Shown: positions 26,967 through 35,439, counted from the stretch's first letter. The stretch: DNA of 64,000 nt from CAVVAL01 sp963742725 (GCA_963742725.1 CAVUMX010000004.1:310001-374000); one strand, 5' to 3'. Numbers and translations are program-made. Notes: generated by a model from the sequence alone, not told the origin.

Positions 26967-27752
26967 TCAAGGGCGGGCGCCGAGCGCCGCGGACACCTCC
27001 CTGGCCGTGTGGATCACCAGCGGCGCCAGCCGTCTGGCGCGTTCCCGGTCCATGTCGAACACCAGCGCCGACAGGCTGATCGCGCCGATCGGCAGCCCGC
27101 GATGATCCACCACCACGGCGGCCAGGCACCGGGTGTGCAGCTCGTTCTCCTCGTCGTCGAGCGCCCAGCCGCGCGCCCGGGTCGCCGCGAGGTTCGTCAG
27201 CAGCGTCTCGGCGCAGGTCAGGGTGTGCTGGGTGCGGCGGGGTAACCCGGTGCGGCCGGCGATCGAGCGGACGTCCTCGTCCGGCAGCGTCGCCAGGATG
27301 GCCTTCCCGATGGCCGTGCAGTGAAGAGGTAGGGACAGGCCGACGCGGGACCGCATCCGGTACGCCCGGCGCCCGTCGAGCTTGTCGACGTACACGGCCT
27401 CGTCACCGTGCCGGACGGCGAAGTGCACCGTGTAGCCCGTCCGCTCGCAGAGGGTTCGCAGTGCCGGCCGCGCCGACCGCGCGATGTCCGAGTCGTCGCT
27501 GGCCCGGCCGGCGAGCGCGAGCAGCCGGGAGCCGAGCGCGTAGCCACGGTCCTCGTCCTCGCGGGCCCACTCCAACGCCACCAGCTCCTGGAGGATCCGG
27601 TGCACGGTGGAGGTGTGTAAGCCGGTGACCCGGGCGATCTCGGACAGCCGGTGCTCCTCGGCGAGTGCCTCCAGCACGGCGACCGTCTTGCCGATGGCGG
27701 ACGGCGATCGCTGCGCGGTGCGCGGCCGGGCCGCGCCTGATTGAACCGTCAT
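26967..27752 (-). CDS. IclR family transcriptional regulator
   Basis: Encodes 261 aa. The N-terminal winged helix covers about residues 15-75 (LSEIARVTGLHTSTVHRILQ), followed by the IclR effector domain with VGLSLPLHCTAIGKAILATL (about 140) and a C-terminal ENELHTRCLAAVVVDHRGLP. IclR proteins control catabolic or stress operons by binding a small ligand. ATG 27752 is preferred, with GAGAGG 11 nt upstream; a GTG at 27764 would sit directly against that site. No catabolic operon is adjacent: the upstream divergent region is empty for about 370 bp before a NlpC/P60-like gene, so the target is unknown. Confidence 0.88.
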   Translation of the reverse strand: MTVQSGAARPRTAQRSPSAIGKTVAVLEALAEEHRLSEIARVTGLHTSTVHRILQELVALEWAREDEDRGYALGSRLLALAGRASDDSDIARSARPALRTLCERTGYTVHFAVRHGDEAVYVDKLDGRRAYRMRSRVGLSLPLHCTAIGKAILATLPDEDVRSIAGRTGLPRRTQHTLTCAETLLTNLAATRARGWALDDEENELHTRCLAAVVVDHRGLPIGAISLSALVFDMDRERARRLAPLVIHTAREVSAALGARP

Positions 27753-27905
27753 CGGGCCAGCCACCTCTCGCCGGAGAAGCGCTCGTCAGGATCGGCCATA
27801 CGGCGGATCTCCATGGCAGTGTCGTCCCTTCTTCGTTCCGCGAGGCGGGAAACGCTCTCCCGCCACGGGAGCTCCGACCACTATGCGCTGCCAGATCACG
27901 ACCGC

Positions 27906-27941
27906 ACCAGATCTGTACCGATTACTTGGTATACCAGATCT
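27906..27941. promoter_or_regulatory. Palindromic operator-like site TGGTATACCA with a flanking direct repeat
   Basis: TGGTATACCA (27927-27936) is a perfect 10-bp palindrome inside cttggtataccagatct. The 9-mer accagatct occurs at 27906-27914 and again at 27933-27941. It lies in the 370-bp gene-free stretch upstream of the IclR gene. Sites of this form are typical for GntR or IclR family repressors; which protein binds is not known. Confidence 0.45.
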
Positions 27942-28137
27942 CACCGCCTGGCGGAATTGTCTGACGACTTCAAACCTGGTTGCAGCGGAATTACAGGGAT
28001 CCTGCAGAGCCATCCGAGAACCTTTGGCGTAGGACAACTCGCCGAGCCCGCGGGCGCCGGGCCTAGCTGGACTGGAGCCTGAAATCCGTGGGTGGGGGAC
28101 TGGTCGCTGCGCGAGGGGGCGCAGCCGCGAGGCAGCC

Positions 28138-28671
28138 ATGGCGACCGTGGTGACGGCCCTGGGAACGGGGGCGGGTGGCGCGTCGGCCGTTGGGGAGCCG
28201 GCCGGCGCGGCATCCGTGGGGGCCGGCACCGCGGTCGCCATGGCTGCCGTCCGGCGCGAGGAGATTCTGGTGCGGGCCCGGCGGTGGGTCACGGCGTGCG
28301 TGCCGTATGACCGTGACGGTCGCCGTGACGGGTACCGCACCGACTGCTCCGGATTCCTCTCCTACGCGTGGTGCCTCGACCGGTCGTACACGACCCGGAA
28401 CCTGGATCAGGTGTGCCGCCCGATCCGTACCCCTCAGCTGCTACCCGGCGACGGGCTCCTCTGGCAGAACCGGGACGGCGACGGCATCGGACACGTCGTC
28501 CTGTTCGCCGCGTGGCGGGATACCGCCCGCACGATCGCCGCCGTCTGGGAACTCGCGCCCGGCTGTGCCCGCACCAGCCGGTACCACTACGTCCTGGAAC
28601 TGGCCGGTACCGGCTACGTCCCGATCCGGCACCCCCAGCTGGCTACTCGTAGCTCTGACCGCAGATCGTGA
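28138..28671 (+). CDS. NlpC/P60-like (CHAP-type) cysteine peptidase-fold protein
   Basis: Encodes up to 177 aa. The core has the catalytic Cys motif GYRTDCSGFLSYAW (about residue 65) and a His segment DGIGHVVLFAAW (about 118), in the order and spacing of NlpC/P60 cell-wall peptidases. LLPGDGLLW matches the strand usually found before the His. The first ~35 residues are Gly/Ala-rich with no charged start, so they are not a clear signal peptide; ATG 28240 is an alternative start giving 143 aa. Export is therefore uncertain. The gene overlaps the 3' end of the convergent gene by 29 bp. The substrate, peptidoglycan or otherwise, cannot be inferred. Confidence 0.68.
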   Translation: MATVVTALGTGAGGASAVGEPAGAASVGAGTAVAMAAVRREEILVRARRWVTACVPYDRDGRRDGYRTDCSGFLSYAWCLDRSYTTRNLDQVCRPIRTPQLLPGDGLLWQNRDGDGIGHVVLFAAWRDTARTIAAVWELAPGCARTSRYHYVLELAGTGYVPIRHPQLATRSSDRRS

Positions 28672-29224
28672 ACGTGGTCATCTCGTCCCAGCTCAGCCGT
28701 TCGAGCTGGCGCGGCTCGCACGGTTCGCCGTCGACGACCGCACCGTCGAACTCCGGCCGCCAGCCGCCGAACGCGCCCTCCACGCCGCACTCCAGGTACG
28801 ACGTGACGTCGAAGTTGCACCAGCGCTCCGGGATCGGACGCTGCTCCACGCCGAACGGGCGGGGCGCCGTCACCCCGTGGTGCCGGTTCGGGTTCTCGTA
28901 CAGGCCACCCTCGGCCAGCTCGCGGATGTCGCAGATCTGGGCGCGCAAAGTCCGGGCCCAGATCGTGAACCCGTCGACGCCGTCCGTGTGGGACAGATCC
29001 TCCTTCGCCCAGAACGGGTCGAACGGCGGCACCGCTCCGTGCATCGCCGCGTCCAGCAGTACGAGGAAGTCGCTGAGGGCCAGCGTGGCCTGCTCCCGGT
29101 AGTCGTACCCGGCCAACCAGAACGCACGGAGGTACTCGTCCAGCGTCCGGCGCTGCGCGGGCTCCGACTTACCGAGAGTCACCACGGCAAGGTAGAGGTC
29201 GCTGTTCGTCCGGAGGGTTTCCAC
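28643..29224 (-). CDS. Protein of unknown function, Trp-rich
   Basis: Encodes 193 aa from GTG 29224 (METLRTNSDLYLAVVTLGKS). I do not recognise the family. It is soluble, rich in Trp and acidic residues, and ends with an IPERWCNFDVTSYLECGVEG segment and EMTTFTICGQ. No signal peptide or membrane helix is seen. Codon use is normal for the window and the reading frame is far better than any alternative. It is convergent with the NlpC/P60-like gene (29-bp overlap) and lies behind the LacI gene on the same strand, 126 bp apart, probably as a separate unit. Confidence 0.65.
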   Translation of the reverse strand: METLRTNSDLYLAVVTLGKSEPAQRRTLDEYLRAFWLAGYDYREQATLALSDFLVLLDAAMHGAVPPFDPFWAKEDLSHTDGVDGFTIWARTLRAQICDIRELAEGGLYENPNRHHGVTAPRPFGVEQRPIPERWCNFDVTSYLECGVEGAFGGWRPEFDGAVVDGEPCEPRQLERLSWDEMTTFTICGQSYE

Positions 29225-29350
29225 CGGTCCATGGTGCTTGATGGCGGGCCGGCCCGCCCGTGGATCCCCCGGTCCGGCGGGATTCCGCAGTGTGCTGTGG
29301 GGGACCCGCGCGGAACTTTGGGTGGGATCGCGTAGTCAGGCTGCCCGATG

Positions 29351-30370
29351 TCACCCCACATCGGCGGCGGGGGCGGTGGTGCGGCGGATGACCAGGGTCG
29401 GCTCCAGCTCGTGCCGGACCGCCCTGCGGCGCTCGGCGCCCACCCTCTCCAGCAGGCACTGGACGGCGAGCCGCCCCATCTCGGCACGCGGCTGGTCGAC
29501 CGTCGTGAGGGAGAGTCGTCCCAGCTCGGCCAGGGCGGTGTTGTCGTACCCGACGACCGAGATGTCGTGCGGTACCTGCACCCCGTCGCGTTCGAGCTTG
29601 GCAAGGACCCCGGCGGCGACCAGGTCGTTGGCGCCGTACACGGCCGTCGGACGGCTGCCGTTGGCGAGCAGTGCGGCCGCGCCCATCTCGCCCGCCTCCT
29701 CGGTGTACTCGCCGGGCACGATCTGGACGGCGCCCGCCAGCCCGGCACGGGCCATGGCTTCCTCGTAGCCGCGGCGGCGCTGGCCGGCGGCTGCGCCCGA
29801 GCCGCCGTCGATGTGCGCGATCCGTTCGTGGCCGAGCCCGGTGAGGTGGTCGACGACGAGCCGTCCGGCGGCGGCCTCGTCGATCATCACCGAGTCGACG
29901 CCGGCCGACCTCGTGCGCCGGGTGACCAGCACGATCGGCGTCGAACGGGCGGCGGCCTCGATGGCCGGCGCGGGGATGACCGGCCCGACGAGGATCAGGC
30001 CGGCGGTACGGAACTCGAGCAGGTGCTCCATCGCCTGGCGCTCGACGTCGACGCGCCGCCCGCCGGTGTTGATGATGATCCGGAGCCCGGCCGCGCGTGC
30101 GTTGGCCTCGATGCTGTCGGCGATCTCGGCGAAGTACGGGTTGTGCAGGTCGCTGAGCATCACGCCGATCGTGTCGGGGTGCCGGCTGGCGAGGCTGCGG
30201 GCCATCGCGTTGGGCCGGTAGCCGAGCTCCTCGGCCGCCCGGAGGACTGCCGCCCGCCGCAGCTCACTGACGTTGCTGGCGCCCCGCATGACGAGCGAGA
30301 CGAGTGACCGGGAGACACCCGCCCTGGTCGCCACGTCGTCCATCGTCGGCCGTCCGGCCGGTCCTGTCAT
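29351..30370 (-). CDS. LacI family transcriptional regulator of the inositol operon
   Basis: Encodes 339 aa. The start at 30370 is fixed by GGAGGTGG directly upstream. The LacI helix-turn-helix (PTMDDVATRAGVSRSLVSLV) is at residues 8-30 with the hinge helix around RPNAMARSLA. The periplasmic-binding-like effector domain follows (TIGVMLSDLHNPYFAEIADS; a C-terminal PHDISVVGYDNTALAELGR). It is transcribed divergently from iolG, and two identical 14-bp palindromes typical of LacI proteins lie between. It is therefore the likely repressor of the operon, released by inositol or a breakdown product; the inducer is inferred from context only. Confidence 0.92.
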   Translation of the reverse strand: MTGPAGRPTMDDVATRAGVSRSLVSLVMRGASNVSELRRAAVLRAAEELGYRPNAMARSLASRHPDTIGVMLSDLHNPYFAEIADSIEANARAAGLRIIINTGGRRVDVERQAMEHLLEFRTAGLILVGPVIPAPAIEAAARSTPIVLVTRRTRSAGVDSVMIDEAAAGRLVVDHLTGLGHERIAHIDGGSGAAAGQRRRGYEEAMARAGLAGAVQIVPGEYTEEAGEMGAAALLANGSRPTAVYGANDLVAAGVLAKLERDGVQVPHDISVVGYDNTALAELGRLSLTTVDQPRAEMGRLAVQCLLERVGAERRRAVRHELEPTLVIRRTTAPAADVG

Positions 30371-30399
30371 GCCACCTCCAGCGAATGCACGAGCGCATC

Positions 30400-30459
30400 T
30401 TGACACCGTGTGATCTAGGTCGCAATCATTGGAGCGCTCCAAATGTTGGAGCGCTCCAA
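30400..30459 (+). promoter_or_regulatory. iol operon promoter with two LacI-type operators
   Basis: A -35 TTGACA (30400-30405) is followed after 18 nt by a weak -10-like aatcat (30424-30429). Immediately downstream are two identical perfect palindromes TTGGAGCGCTCCAA at 30429-30442 and 30446-30459, centred 17 bp apart. The central CG and symmetric form are standard for LacI family sites. Placement over and after the start region fits repression by blocking initiation. Confidence 0.82.
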
Positions 30460-30489
30460 TCCTAGGCACCCCAACAGGAGAGGGACGCG

Positions 30490-31623
30490 ATGCGCATCGG
30501 AGTAGCCGGCGTCGGCCGGATCGGCGCCATGCACGCGGCGAACCTGGCGACCCTCGACGGGGTGGACGAGGTCGTCCTCGCGGACGGCGCCCCCGGCCGC
30601 GCCGAACAGGTCGCCGCAACCCTCGCCGCCGGCCGGCCCGCCGGCGGCCAGGGCGGCCACACGCGCGCTGGCGACGCGGGCGGCGACCGGAGCGGCGAGC
30701 GGTCGGGCGGCGGCCTGGGCGCCGGCGCGTCCGGCAGCGGCCCCACCGCGGTCATCAGCGCCGTCGCCGGGTTGGACGAGCTGTTCGCGCGGGTCGACGG
30801 CGTCGTCATCGCCACTCCCACGAACACGCATCCGGCGCTCGTCCGGCAGGCGATCAAGGCGGGTGTCCCGGCCCTGTGCGAGAAGCCGATCGCCGGGGAG
30901 CGGCGCGAGATGAGCCAGCTGGTGGACGAGGTCGAGGCGTCGGGCGTGCCGGTGGTGGTGGGGTTCCAGCGGCGGTTCGACCCGGCGATCGTGGAGCTGA
31001 AGCGCCGGCTGGTCGCGGGCGAGCTGGGCGATGTCTACCTGGTGAACGCGCGCGGCCACGACGCCGAGCCGCCGAACTTCGGGTACCTGCCCACATCCGG
31101 CGGCATCTACCGTGACCTGCTGATCCACGACCTGGACGCGGTGCCGTGGCTGGTCGGCGAGCCGGTCGTCAGGGTGTACGCGGCGGGCAGCGTCCTGGTC
31201 GATCGCGCGTTCGCCGACGCGGACGACGTCGACACCACGGCCGTCACGCTCACGTTCGCCAGCGGGGCGCTCGCCGTCCTGACCGGTGGCCGGCACGACC
31301 CGCGGGGCTACGACCACCGCATCGAGGTGCTGGGTTCCAAGGACTCGCTCGCCGTCGGGCTCGACGCGAGGACGCCGCTCAGTTCCCTCGAACCAGATGG
31401 CCCCCAGGCGTCGGAGGACGCGTACCCGGGATTCCCGGAGCGGTTCGCGCGGGCGTACCGCAACGAGATGGCGGTGTTCACCGACGTCGTGGCCGGGCGG
31501 GCGGCGAATCCGTCGCCGGTCCGCGACAGCCTGGTCAGCCTGGAGCTGGCGCTCGCCGCCGAACGGTCCCGCCGCGAAGGGCACCCGGTCACGCTCTCGC
31601 CCATCGCCGGAGGGGTGCGATGA
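30490..31623 (+). CDS. iolG: Inositol 2-dehydrogenase
   Basis: Encodes 377 aa of the Gfo/Idh/MocA family. The enzyme oxidises myo-inositol to 2-keto-myo-inositol with NAD+, the first catabolic step. The Rossmann motif is GVAGVGRIGAMHAANL (residues 4-19), the catalytic Lys lies in CEKPIAG (about 137), and GGIYRDLLIHDLDAVPWL carries the conserved Asp/His pair. A Gly/Arg-rich insertion (about residues 50-85, GGQGGHTRAGDAGGDRSGE and beyond) is absent from ordinary IolG, which is about 335 aa. ATG 30490 follows AGGAG. It is the first gene of the operon; assignment to inositol rests on the iolE, iolC, iolB and iolD genes downstream. Confidence 0.87.
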   Translation: MRIGVAGVGRIGAMHAANLATLDGVDEVVLADGAPGRAEQVAATLAAGRPAGGQGGHTRAGDAGGDRSGERSGGGLGAGASGSGPTAVISAVAGLDELFARVDGVVIATPTNTHPALVRQAIKAGVPALCEKPIAGERREMSQLVDEVEASGVPVVVGFQRRFDPAIVELKRRLVAGELGDVYLVNARGHDAEPPNFGYLPTSGGIYRDLLIHDLDAVPWLVGEPVVRVYAAGSVLVDRAFADADDVDTTAVTLTFASGALAVLTGGRHDPRGYDHRIEVLGSKDSLAVGLDARTPLSSLEPDGPQASEDAYPGFPERFARAYRNEMAVFTDVVAGRAANPSPVRDSLVSLELALAAERSRREGHPVTLSPIAGGVR

Positions 31624-31659
31624 GCAAGCTGGTCGGAGGGGTGCGATGAGGAAGCTGGC
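31608..31659 (+). repeat. 26-bp tandem duplication of a ribosome-site/start region, creating a mini-ORF
   Basis: Units 31608-31633 and 31634-31659 agree at 24 of 26 positions (cggaggggtgcgatgag...). Each carries GGAGGGG and an ATG. The first ATG (31620) opens a nine-residue frame, MSKLVGGVR, whose TGA (31647-31649) overlaps the true iolE ATG at 31646. The duplicate probably keeps stop-start coupling between iolG and iolE. Confidence 0.75.
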
Positions 31660-32500
31660 CGGGGCGCCGATCTCCTGGGGAGTCTGCGAGGTGCCCGGGT
31701 GGGGCGCGGTCCTGCCGCCGCACGACGTGCTCGCCGAGATGCGGGACCTGGGGCTGGACGCGACCGAACTCGGCCCGCCCGGGTACCTGCCGAGCAGCGC
31801 GGACGACCTCCGGGTGACCCTCGACAAGTACGAGCTGCGGCTCGTCGGCGGGTTCGCGGCGCTCGTCCTGCACGATCCGGCCCACCACGCCGTCGACCAG
31901 GCCCGGGAGGCCGCCGAGCTGCTGCGGGCGGCCGGCGGCGAGGTGCTCGTGCTGGCGGCGGCCACCGGCCAGGACGGGTACGACAGCCGCCCTGAACTCG
32001 ACGACGCCGGCTGGGACCAGCTCACCGCCACGATCGCCGAGATCGCCGCGGCGGTCCCGATCACGACCACGCTCCACCCGCACGTCGGGACGATGATCGA
32101 GACGGCCGGCGAGGTGGATCGCCTGCTCGCCAGCTCCGACGTGCCGCTCTGCCTGGACACCGGCCACCTGCTCATCGGCGGCGCCGACCCGCTCGCGCTG
32201 GCCAGGGATCACGCGGCGCGCGTCAGCCACGTCCACCTCAAGGACGTGGACGAGGCGCTGGCCGCGAAGGTGCGCGCCAGGGAGCTGACCTACCTGGCAG
32301 CGGTCCGCGCGGGCCTCTACCGGCCGCTCGGCGACGGCGACGTGCGGATCGCCGACATCGTCTCCACACTGGAGTCTTCGGGCTACGTCGGGTGGTATGT
32401 CCTAGAACAGGACACCGCACTCGACACGGGGGACCAACCACACCGCGCTCAACCGCATCAGGACACCGCCCGGAGCCTGGAGTTCCTGGCCCGGATCTGA
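31646..32500 (+). CDS. iolE: Sugar phosphate isomerase/epimerase family; probable 2-keto-myo-inositol dehydratase
   Basis: Encodes 284 aa with an AP-endonuclease-2-like TIM barrel. It starts LAGAPISWGVCEVPGWGAVL, a hallmark of actinobacterial inosose dehydratase-like proteins. Metal ligands are suggested by ELGPPGYLP, the LHPHVGTMIE segment, LCLDTGHLLIGG and VSHVHLKDVDE. IolE removes water from 2-keto-myo-inositol to give the trihydroxycyclohexanedione used by IolD. An inosose isomerase (IolI) role is the alternative, but the operon would otherwise lack a dehydratase. The ATG overlaps the stop of the mini-ORF and follows GGAGGGG. The gap to the transporter genes is 29 bp. Confidence 0.82.
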   Translation: MRKLAGAPISWGVCEVPGWGAVLPPHDVLAEMRDLGLDATELGPPGYLPSSADDLRVTLDKYELRLVGGFAALVLHDPAHHAVDQAREAAELLRAAGGEVLVLAAATGQDGYDSRPELDDAGWDQLTATIAEIAAAVPITTTLHPHVGTMIETAGEVDRLLASSDVPLCLDTGHLLIGGADPLALARDHAARVSHVHLKDVDEALAAKVRARELTYLAAVRAGLYRPLGDGDVRIADIVSTLESSGYVGWYVLEQDTALDTGDQPHRAQPHQDTARSLEFLARI

Positions 32501-32529
32501 GCCCCCGTTACCAGCTCATAGGAGGAACC

Positions 32530-33495
32530 ATGAGGAAACTGCTGGCCATCGCGCTCGCGGCAATGCTCGCCACCAGCGCGTGCACCGGCCCGCAGGGTGC
32601 CGACGACGACGATTCCAAGGACGCGGCACCGGCCGGCGGTGAGGTGAAGGTCGCCGTCGTGACGCACGGCGGCTCCGGCGACGCCTTCTGGGACGTCGTG
32701 AAGAACGGTGCCGAGGCGGCCGGCAAGCAGGAGGACGTCACCGTCACCTACCAGGGCGACGGCGACCCGGCCAAGCAGGCGCAGCTCATCGACGCGGCCG
32801 TGGCGGACAAGGTCACCGGCCTGGTCGTCTCTATGGCCAACCCGGACGCCCTCAAGGATTCGATCGGCAAGGCCGTCGCGGCGGGCATCCCCGTCGTGAC
32901 GATCAACTCGGGCCAGGACAAGTCCAAGGAGTTCGGCGCGCTGACGCACATCGGCCAGAGCGAGTCGCTCGCCGGTGAGGGCGCGGGCGAACGGCTCAAG
33001 GCGGACGGCGCGAAGAAGCTCCTCTGCGTCATCCACGAGGCCGGCAACATCGGCCTGGAGGACCGCTGCAAGGGCGCGCGGACCACGCTCGGCGCCGTCG
33101 AGAACCTGCAGGTCGACATCAACAACCTGACCGACGTCACCGCGCGCATCAAGGGCAAGCTCCAGGCCGACGCGACGATCGACTCGGTCCTCACGCTCAA
33201 CCCGGCCATCGCGATCGCCGGGCGGGACGCGGTGAAGGAGTCCGGAAAGACCGTCAAGCTCGCGACGTTCGACCTGAACGCCGACGTGGTGAAGTCGATC
33301 AAGGCGAAGGAGATCGCGTTCGCGGTGGACCAGCAGCAGTACCTCCAGGGCTACCTGCCGGTCGTGTTCATCGCGCTGTACAGCCGGAACGCGAATACGG
33401 TCGGTGGTGGCCAGCCGGTCTACACCGGGCCGGGATTCGTGACCGAGGAGAACGCCGACACCGTCGAGAAGCTGGCCGGCGCCGGTACCCGCTGA
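32530..33495 (+). CDS. Sugar (inositol-type) ABC transporter substrate-binding lipoprotein
   Basis: Encodes 321 aa. A lipoprotein signal ends with a lipobox LATSAC (Cys at residue 18), followed by an acidic, Ala-rich linker. The type I periplasmic-binding fold starts EVKVAVVTHGGSGDAFWDVV and includes VSMANPDALKDSIGKAVAAG, VVTINSGQ and ATFDLNADVVKSIKAKEIAF, resembling ribose/inositol-binding proteins of the RbsB type. ATG 32530 follows AGGAGGAACC. It delivers the sugar to the permease and ATPase encoded next. Inositol as ligand follows from the operon. A stable hairpin behind the gene could raise its expression above that of the permease. Confidence 0.88.
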   Translation: MRKLLAIALAAMLATSACTGPQGADDDDSKDAAPAGGEVKVAVVTHGGSGDAFWDVVKNGAEAAGKQEDVTVTYQGDGDPAKQAQLIDAAVADKVTGLVVSMANPDALKDSIGKAVAAGIPVVTINSGQDKSKEFGALTHIGQSESLAGEGAGERLKADGAKKLLCVIHEAGNIGLEDRCKGARTTLGAVENLQVDINNLTDVTARIKGKLQADATIDSVLTLNPAIAIAGRDAVKESGKTVKLATFDLNADVVKSIKAKEIAFAVDQQQYLQGYLPVVFIALYSRNANTVGGGQPVYTGPGFVTEENADTVEKLAGAGTR

Positions 33496-33503
33496 CTACC
33501 CGG

Positions 33504-33529
33504 GGGCGGCCGGTTCACGCCGGCCGCCC
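33504..33529 (+). terminator. Intra-operon hairpin after the binding-protein gene
   Basis: gggcggccgg (33504-33513) pairs perfectly with ccggccgccc (33520-33529), with a 6-nt loop and no U tract. Hairpins here are known to give partial termination or to protect the upstream message, so that binding protein exceeds permease. The next gene's AAGGAGGT begins right after it. Confidence 0.6.
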
Positions 33530-33544
33530 GCGAAGGAGGTGCAC

Positions 33545-34582
33545 ATGACCGCCGCGACAGCGGTCGACGAGCGTGTCGCCCGTACCCCGCTCCTCCCGCG
33601 CCTGCTGGCGCGCCCCGAACTGGGCGCGGTGATCGGCGCCGTCCTGGTCTTCGTGTTCTTCGCGGTCGTGACGGAGAGCTTCGCGACCCCGTCGGGCCTG
33701 GCGAACGTCCTGGACCCGGCCTCGACGCTCGGCATCATGGCGGTGGCGGTCGCGCTGCTCATGATCGGCGGCGAGTTCGACCTGTCGGCGGGCGTGATGA
33801 CGGCCAGCGCCGGCCTCATCACCGCTGCCCTGTCGACCCAGTGGGGCATGAACATCTGGGCGGCGCTCGCGATCTCGCTGGTGTTCGCGCTGGCCGTCGG
33901 GTTCCTCAACGGGCTGCTCGTGATGCGGACCGGCCTCCCGAGCTTCATCGTCACGCTCGGCACGTTCCTGATGCTCCAGGGCCTCAACCTGGGCGTGACG
34001 AAGCTGCTGGTGGACACCGTGCAGATCCGCGGCATCGCCGAGGCGGCCGGGTACGAGTCGGCCGGCTACCTGTTCGCGTCGACGTTCCCGGTGTTCGGCA
34101 CGGAGGTCCGGATCGCGGTCCTGTGGTGGATCGCCGTGACGATCCTGGCCACCTGGGTCCTGCTCCGGACGAGGGCCGGCAACTGGATCTTCGCCGTCGG
34201 CGGGGCGTCCCCGAGCGCGCGCAGCGTCGGCGTGCCGGTCGGGCGGACCAAGATCGGGCTGTTCATGGCGGTCGCCGCGGCGGCGTGGCTGGTCGGGACG
34301 ATCAACGCGTTGCGGCAGACGTCCGTGCAGGCGAACGCCGGTATCGGGCTGGAGTTCGAGTTCATCATCGCGGCCGTCATCGGCGGATGCCTGCTCACTG
34401 GCGGGTACGGGTCGGCCATCGGTGCCGCGATCGGCGCGCTGATCTTCGGCATGACCAAGCAGGGGATCGTCTACGCCAACTGGGACAGCGACTGGTTCAA
34501 GTTCTTCCTCGGACTGATGCTGCTCGGCGCGACGCTCGTCAACACGATCGTCCGCCGCCGCGCGATGAGGAGTAAAGAATGA
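33545..34582 (+). CDS. Sugar ABC transporter permease (inositol-type)
   Basis: Encodes 345 aa with about nine or ten hydrophobic segments and the RbsC/BPD_transp_2 pattern: LMIGGEFDLSAGVMTASAG (about 75), LNGLLVMRTGLPSFIVTLGT (about 122) and AVGGASPSARSVGVPV near the cytoplasmic coupling loop. LLTGGYGSAIGAAIGALIFG near the end is also characteristic. It forms the membrane channel of the importer. ATG 33545 follows AAGGAGGT; a GTG at 33539 is too close to that site. Its stop overlaps the ATPase start (ATGA), so the two are translationally coupled. Confidence 0.9.
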   Translation: MTAATAVDERVARTPLLPRLLARPELGAVIGAVLVFVFFAVVTESFATPSGLANVLDPASTLGIMAVAVALLMIGGEFDLSAGVMTASAGLITAALSTQWGMNIWAALAISLVFALAVGFLNGLLVMRTGLPSFIVTLGTFLMLQGLNLGVTKLLVDTVQIRGIAEAAGYESAGYLFASTFPVFGTEVRIAVLWWIAVTILATWVLLRTRAGNWIFAVGGASPSARSVGVPVGRTKIGLFMAVAAAAWLVGTINALRQTSVQANAGIGLEFEFIIAAVIGGCLLTGGYGSAIGAAIGALIFGMTKQGIVYANWDSDWFKFFLGLMLLGATLVNTIVRRRAMRSKE

Positions 34583-35439
34583 CGCTCTTGGAGGTGCGCG
34601 GGGTCGGCAAGCGGTTCGGCAGCGTCCTGGCATTGCAGGACATCTCGACGGTCGTCAGCGCGGGCGAGGTGACCTGCGTCCTCGGCGACAACGGGGCCGG
34701 CAAGTCCACGTTCATCAAGATCCTGTCCGGCGCGCACCGGCCCGACTCGGGGGAGTACCTGGTCGACGACGCGCCGGCCGGCTTCTCCTCGCCCCGGGAC
34801 GCGCTCGACAAGGGCATCGCCACCGTCTACCAGGACCTGGCGATGGTGCCGTTGATGTCGATCTGGCGGAACTTCTTCCTCGGGTCCGAGCCGACGCGGG
34901 GGCTCGGTCCGCTGCGCAGGCTCGACGTCAAAGGCGCCAAGCGGACGGCCCGCGACGAGTTGGCGAAGATGGGCATCGACCTGCGCGACGTCGAACAGCC
35001 GGTCGGCACCCTCTCGGGCGGCGAGCGGCAGTGCGTGGCGATCGCCCGGGCGGTCTACTTCGGGGCGCGCGTCCTGATCCTCGACGAGCCCACGGCCGCG
35101 CTCGGCGTGAAGCAGGCCGGCGTGGTGCTGAAGTACGTCGTCCAGGCGCGCGACCGTGGCCTCGGCGTCATCTTCATCACCCACAACCCGCACCACGCGT
35201 ACCCGGTCGGCGACCGGTTCCTACTGCTCAACCGGGGCCGGAGCATCGGCAACCACGGCAAGGGCGAGATCACCCTCGCCGAGCTGACCCGCAAGATGGC
35301 CGGCGGCGCCGAGCTGGAGCAGCTGTCGCACGAGCTGGAGGGCGCATCTCCGTCGGCGGACGAGGCGGCCGCGGAACTCGCCGAAGCCGCGGGTGCCGGC
35401 GACTCGACCGGCCGGCACGCCGCCGAGAAGCCCGTATGA
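34579..35439 (+). CDS. Sugar ABC transporter ATP-binding protein (inositol-type)
   Basis: Encodes 286 aa with one ABC domain: Walker A GDNGAGKS (about residue 36), Q-loop VYQDLAMVP, signature LSGGERQCVAIARA, Walker B VLILDEPTAAL and switch His in IFITHN. RbsA-type ATPases of this transporter class usually carry two ABC domains (~500 aa); the single-domain form, with an acidic C-terminal tail (about 250-286), presumably works as a homodimer, as in other actinobacterial inositol or xylose systems. The start overlaps the permease stop by 4 nt and the stop overlaps iolC by 4 nt, showing tight coupling. Confidence 0.9.
   Translation: MTLLEVRGVGKRFGSVLALQDISTVVSAGEVTCVLGDNGAGKSTFIKILSGAHRPDSGEYLVDDAPAGFSSPRDALDKGIATVYQDLAMVPLMSIWRNFFLGSEPTRGLGPLRRLDVKGAKRTARDELAKMGIDLRDVEQPVGTLSGGERQCVAIARAVYFGARVLILDEPTAALGVKQAGVVLKYVVQARDRGLGVIFITHNPHHAYPVGDRFLLLNRGRSIGNHGKGEITLAELTRKMAGGAELEQLSHELEGASPSADEAAAELAEAAGAGDSTGRHAAEKPV

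Noticed and set aside
27960..28137. Possible cyclic-di-AMP (ydaO-type) riboswitch before the NlpC/P60-like gene
   Set aside because: Such riboswitches precede cell-wall peptidase genes in actinomycetes, but I could not find the conserved pseudosymmetric motifs here; a covariance-model search would settle it.
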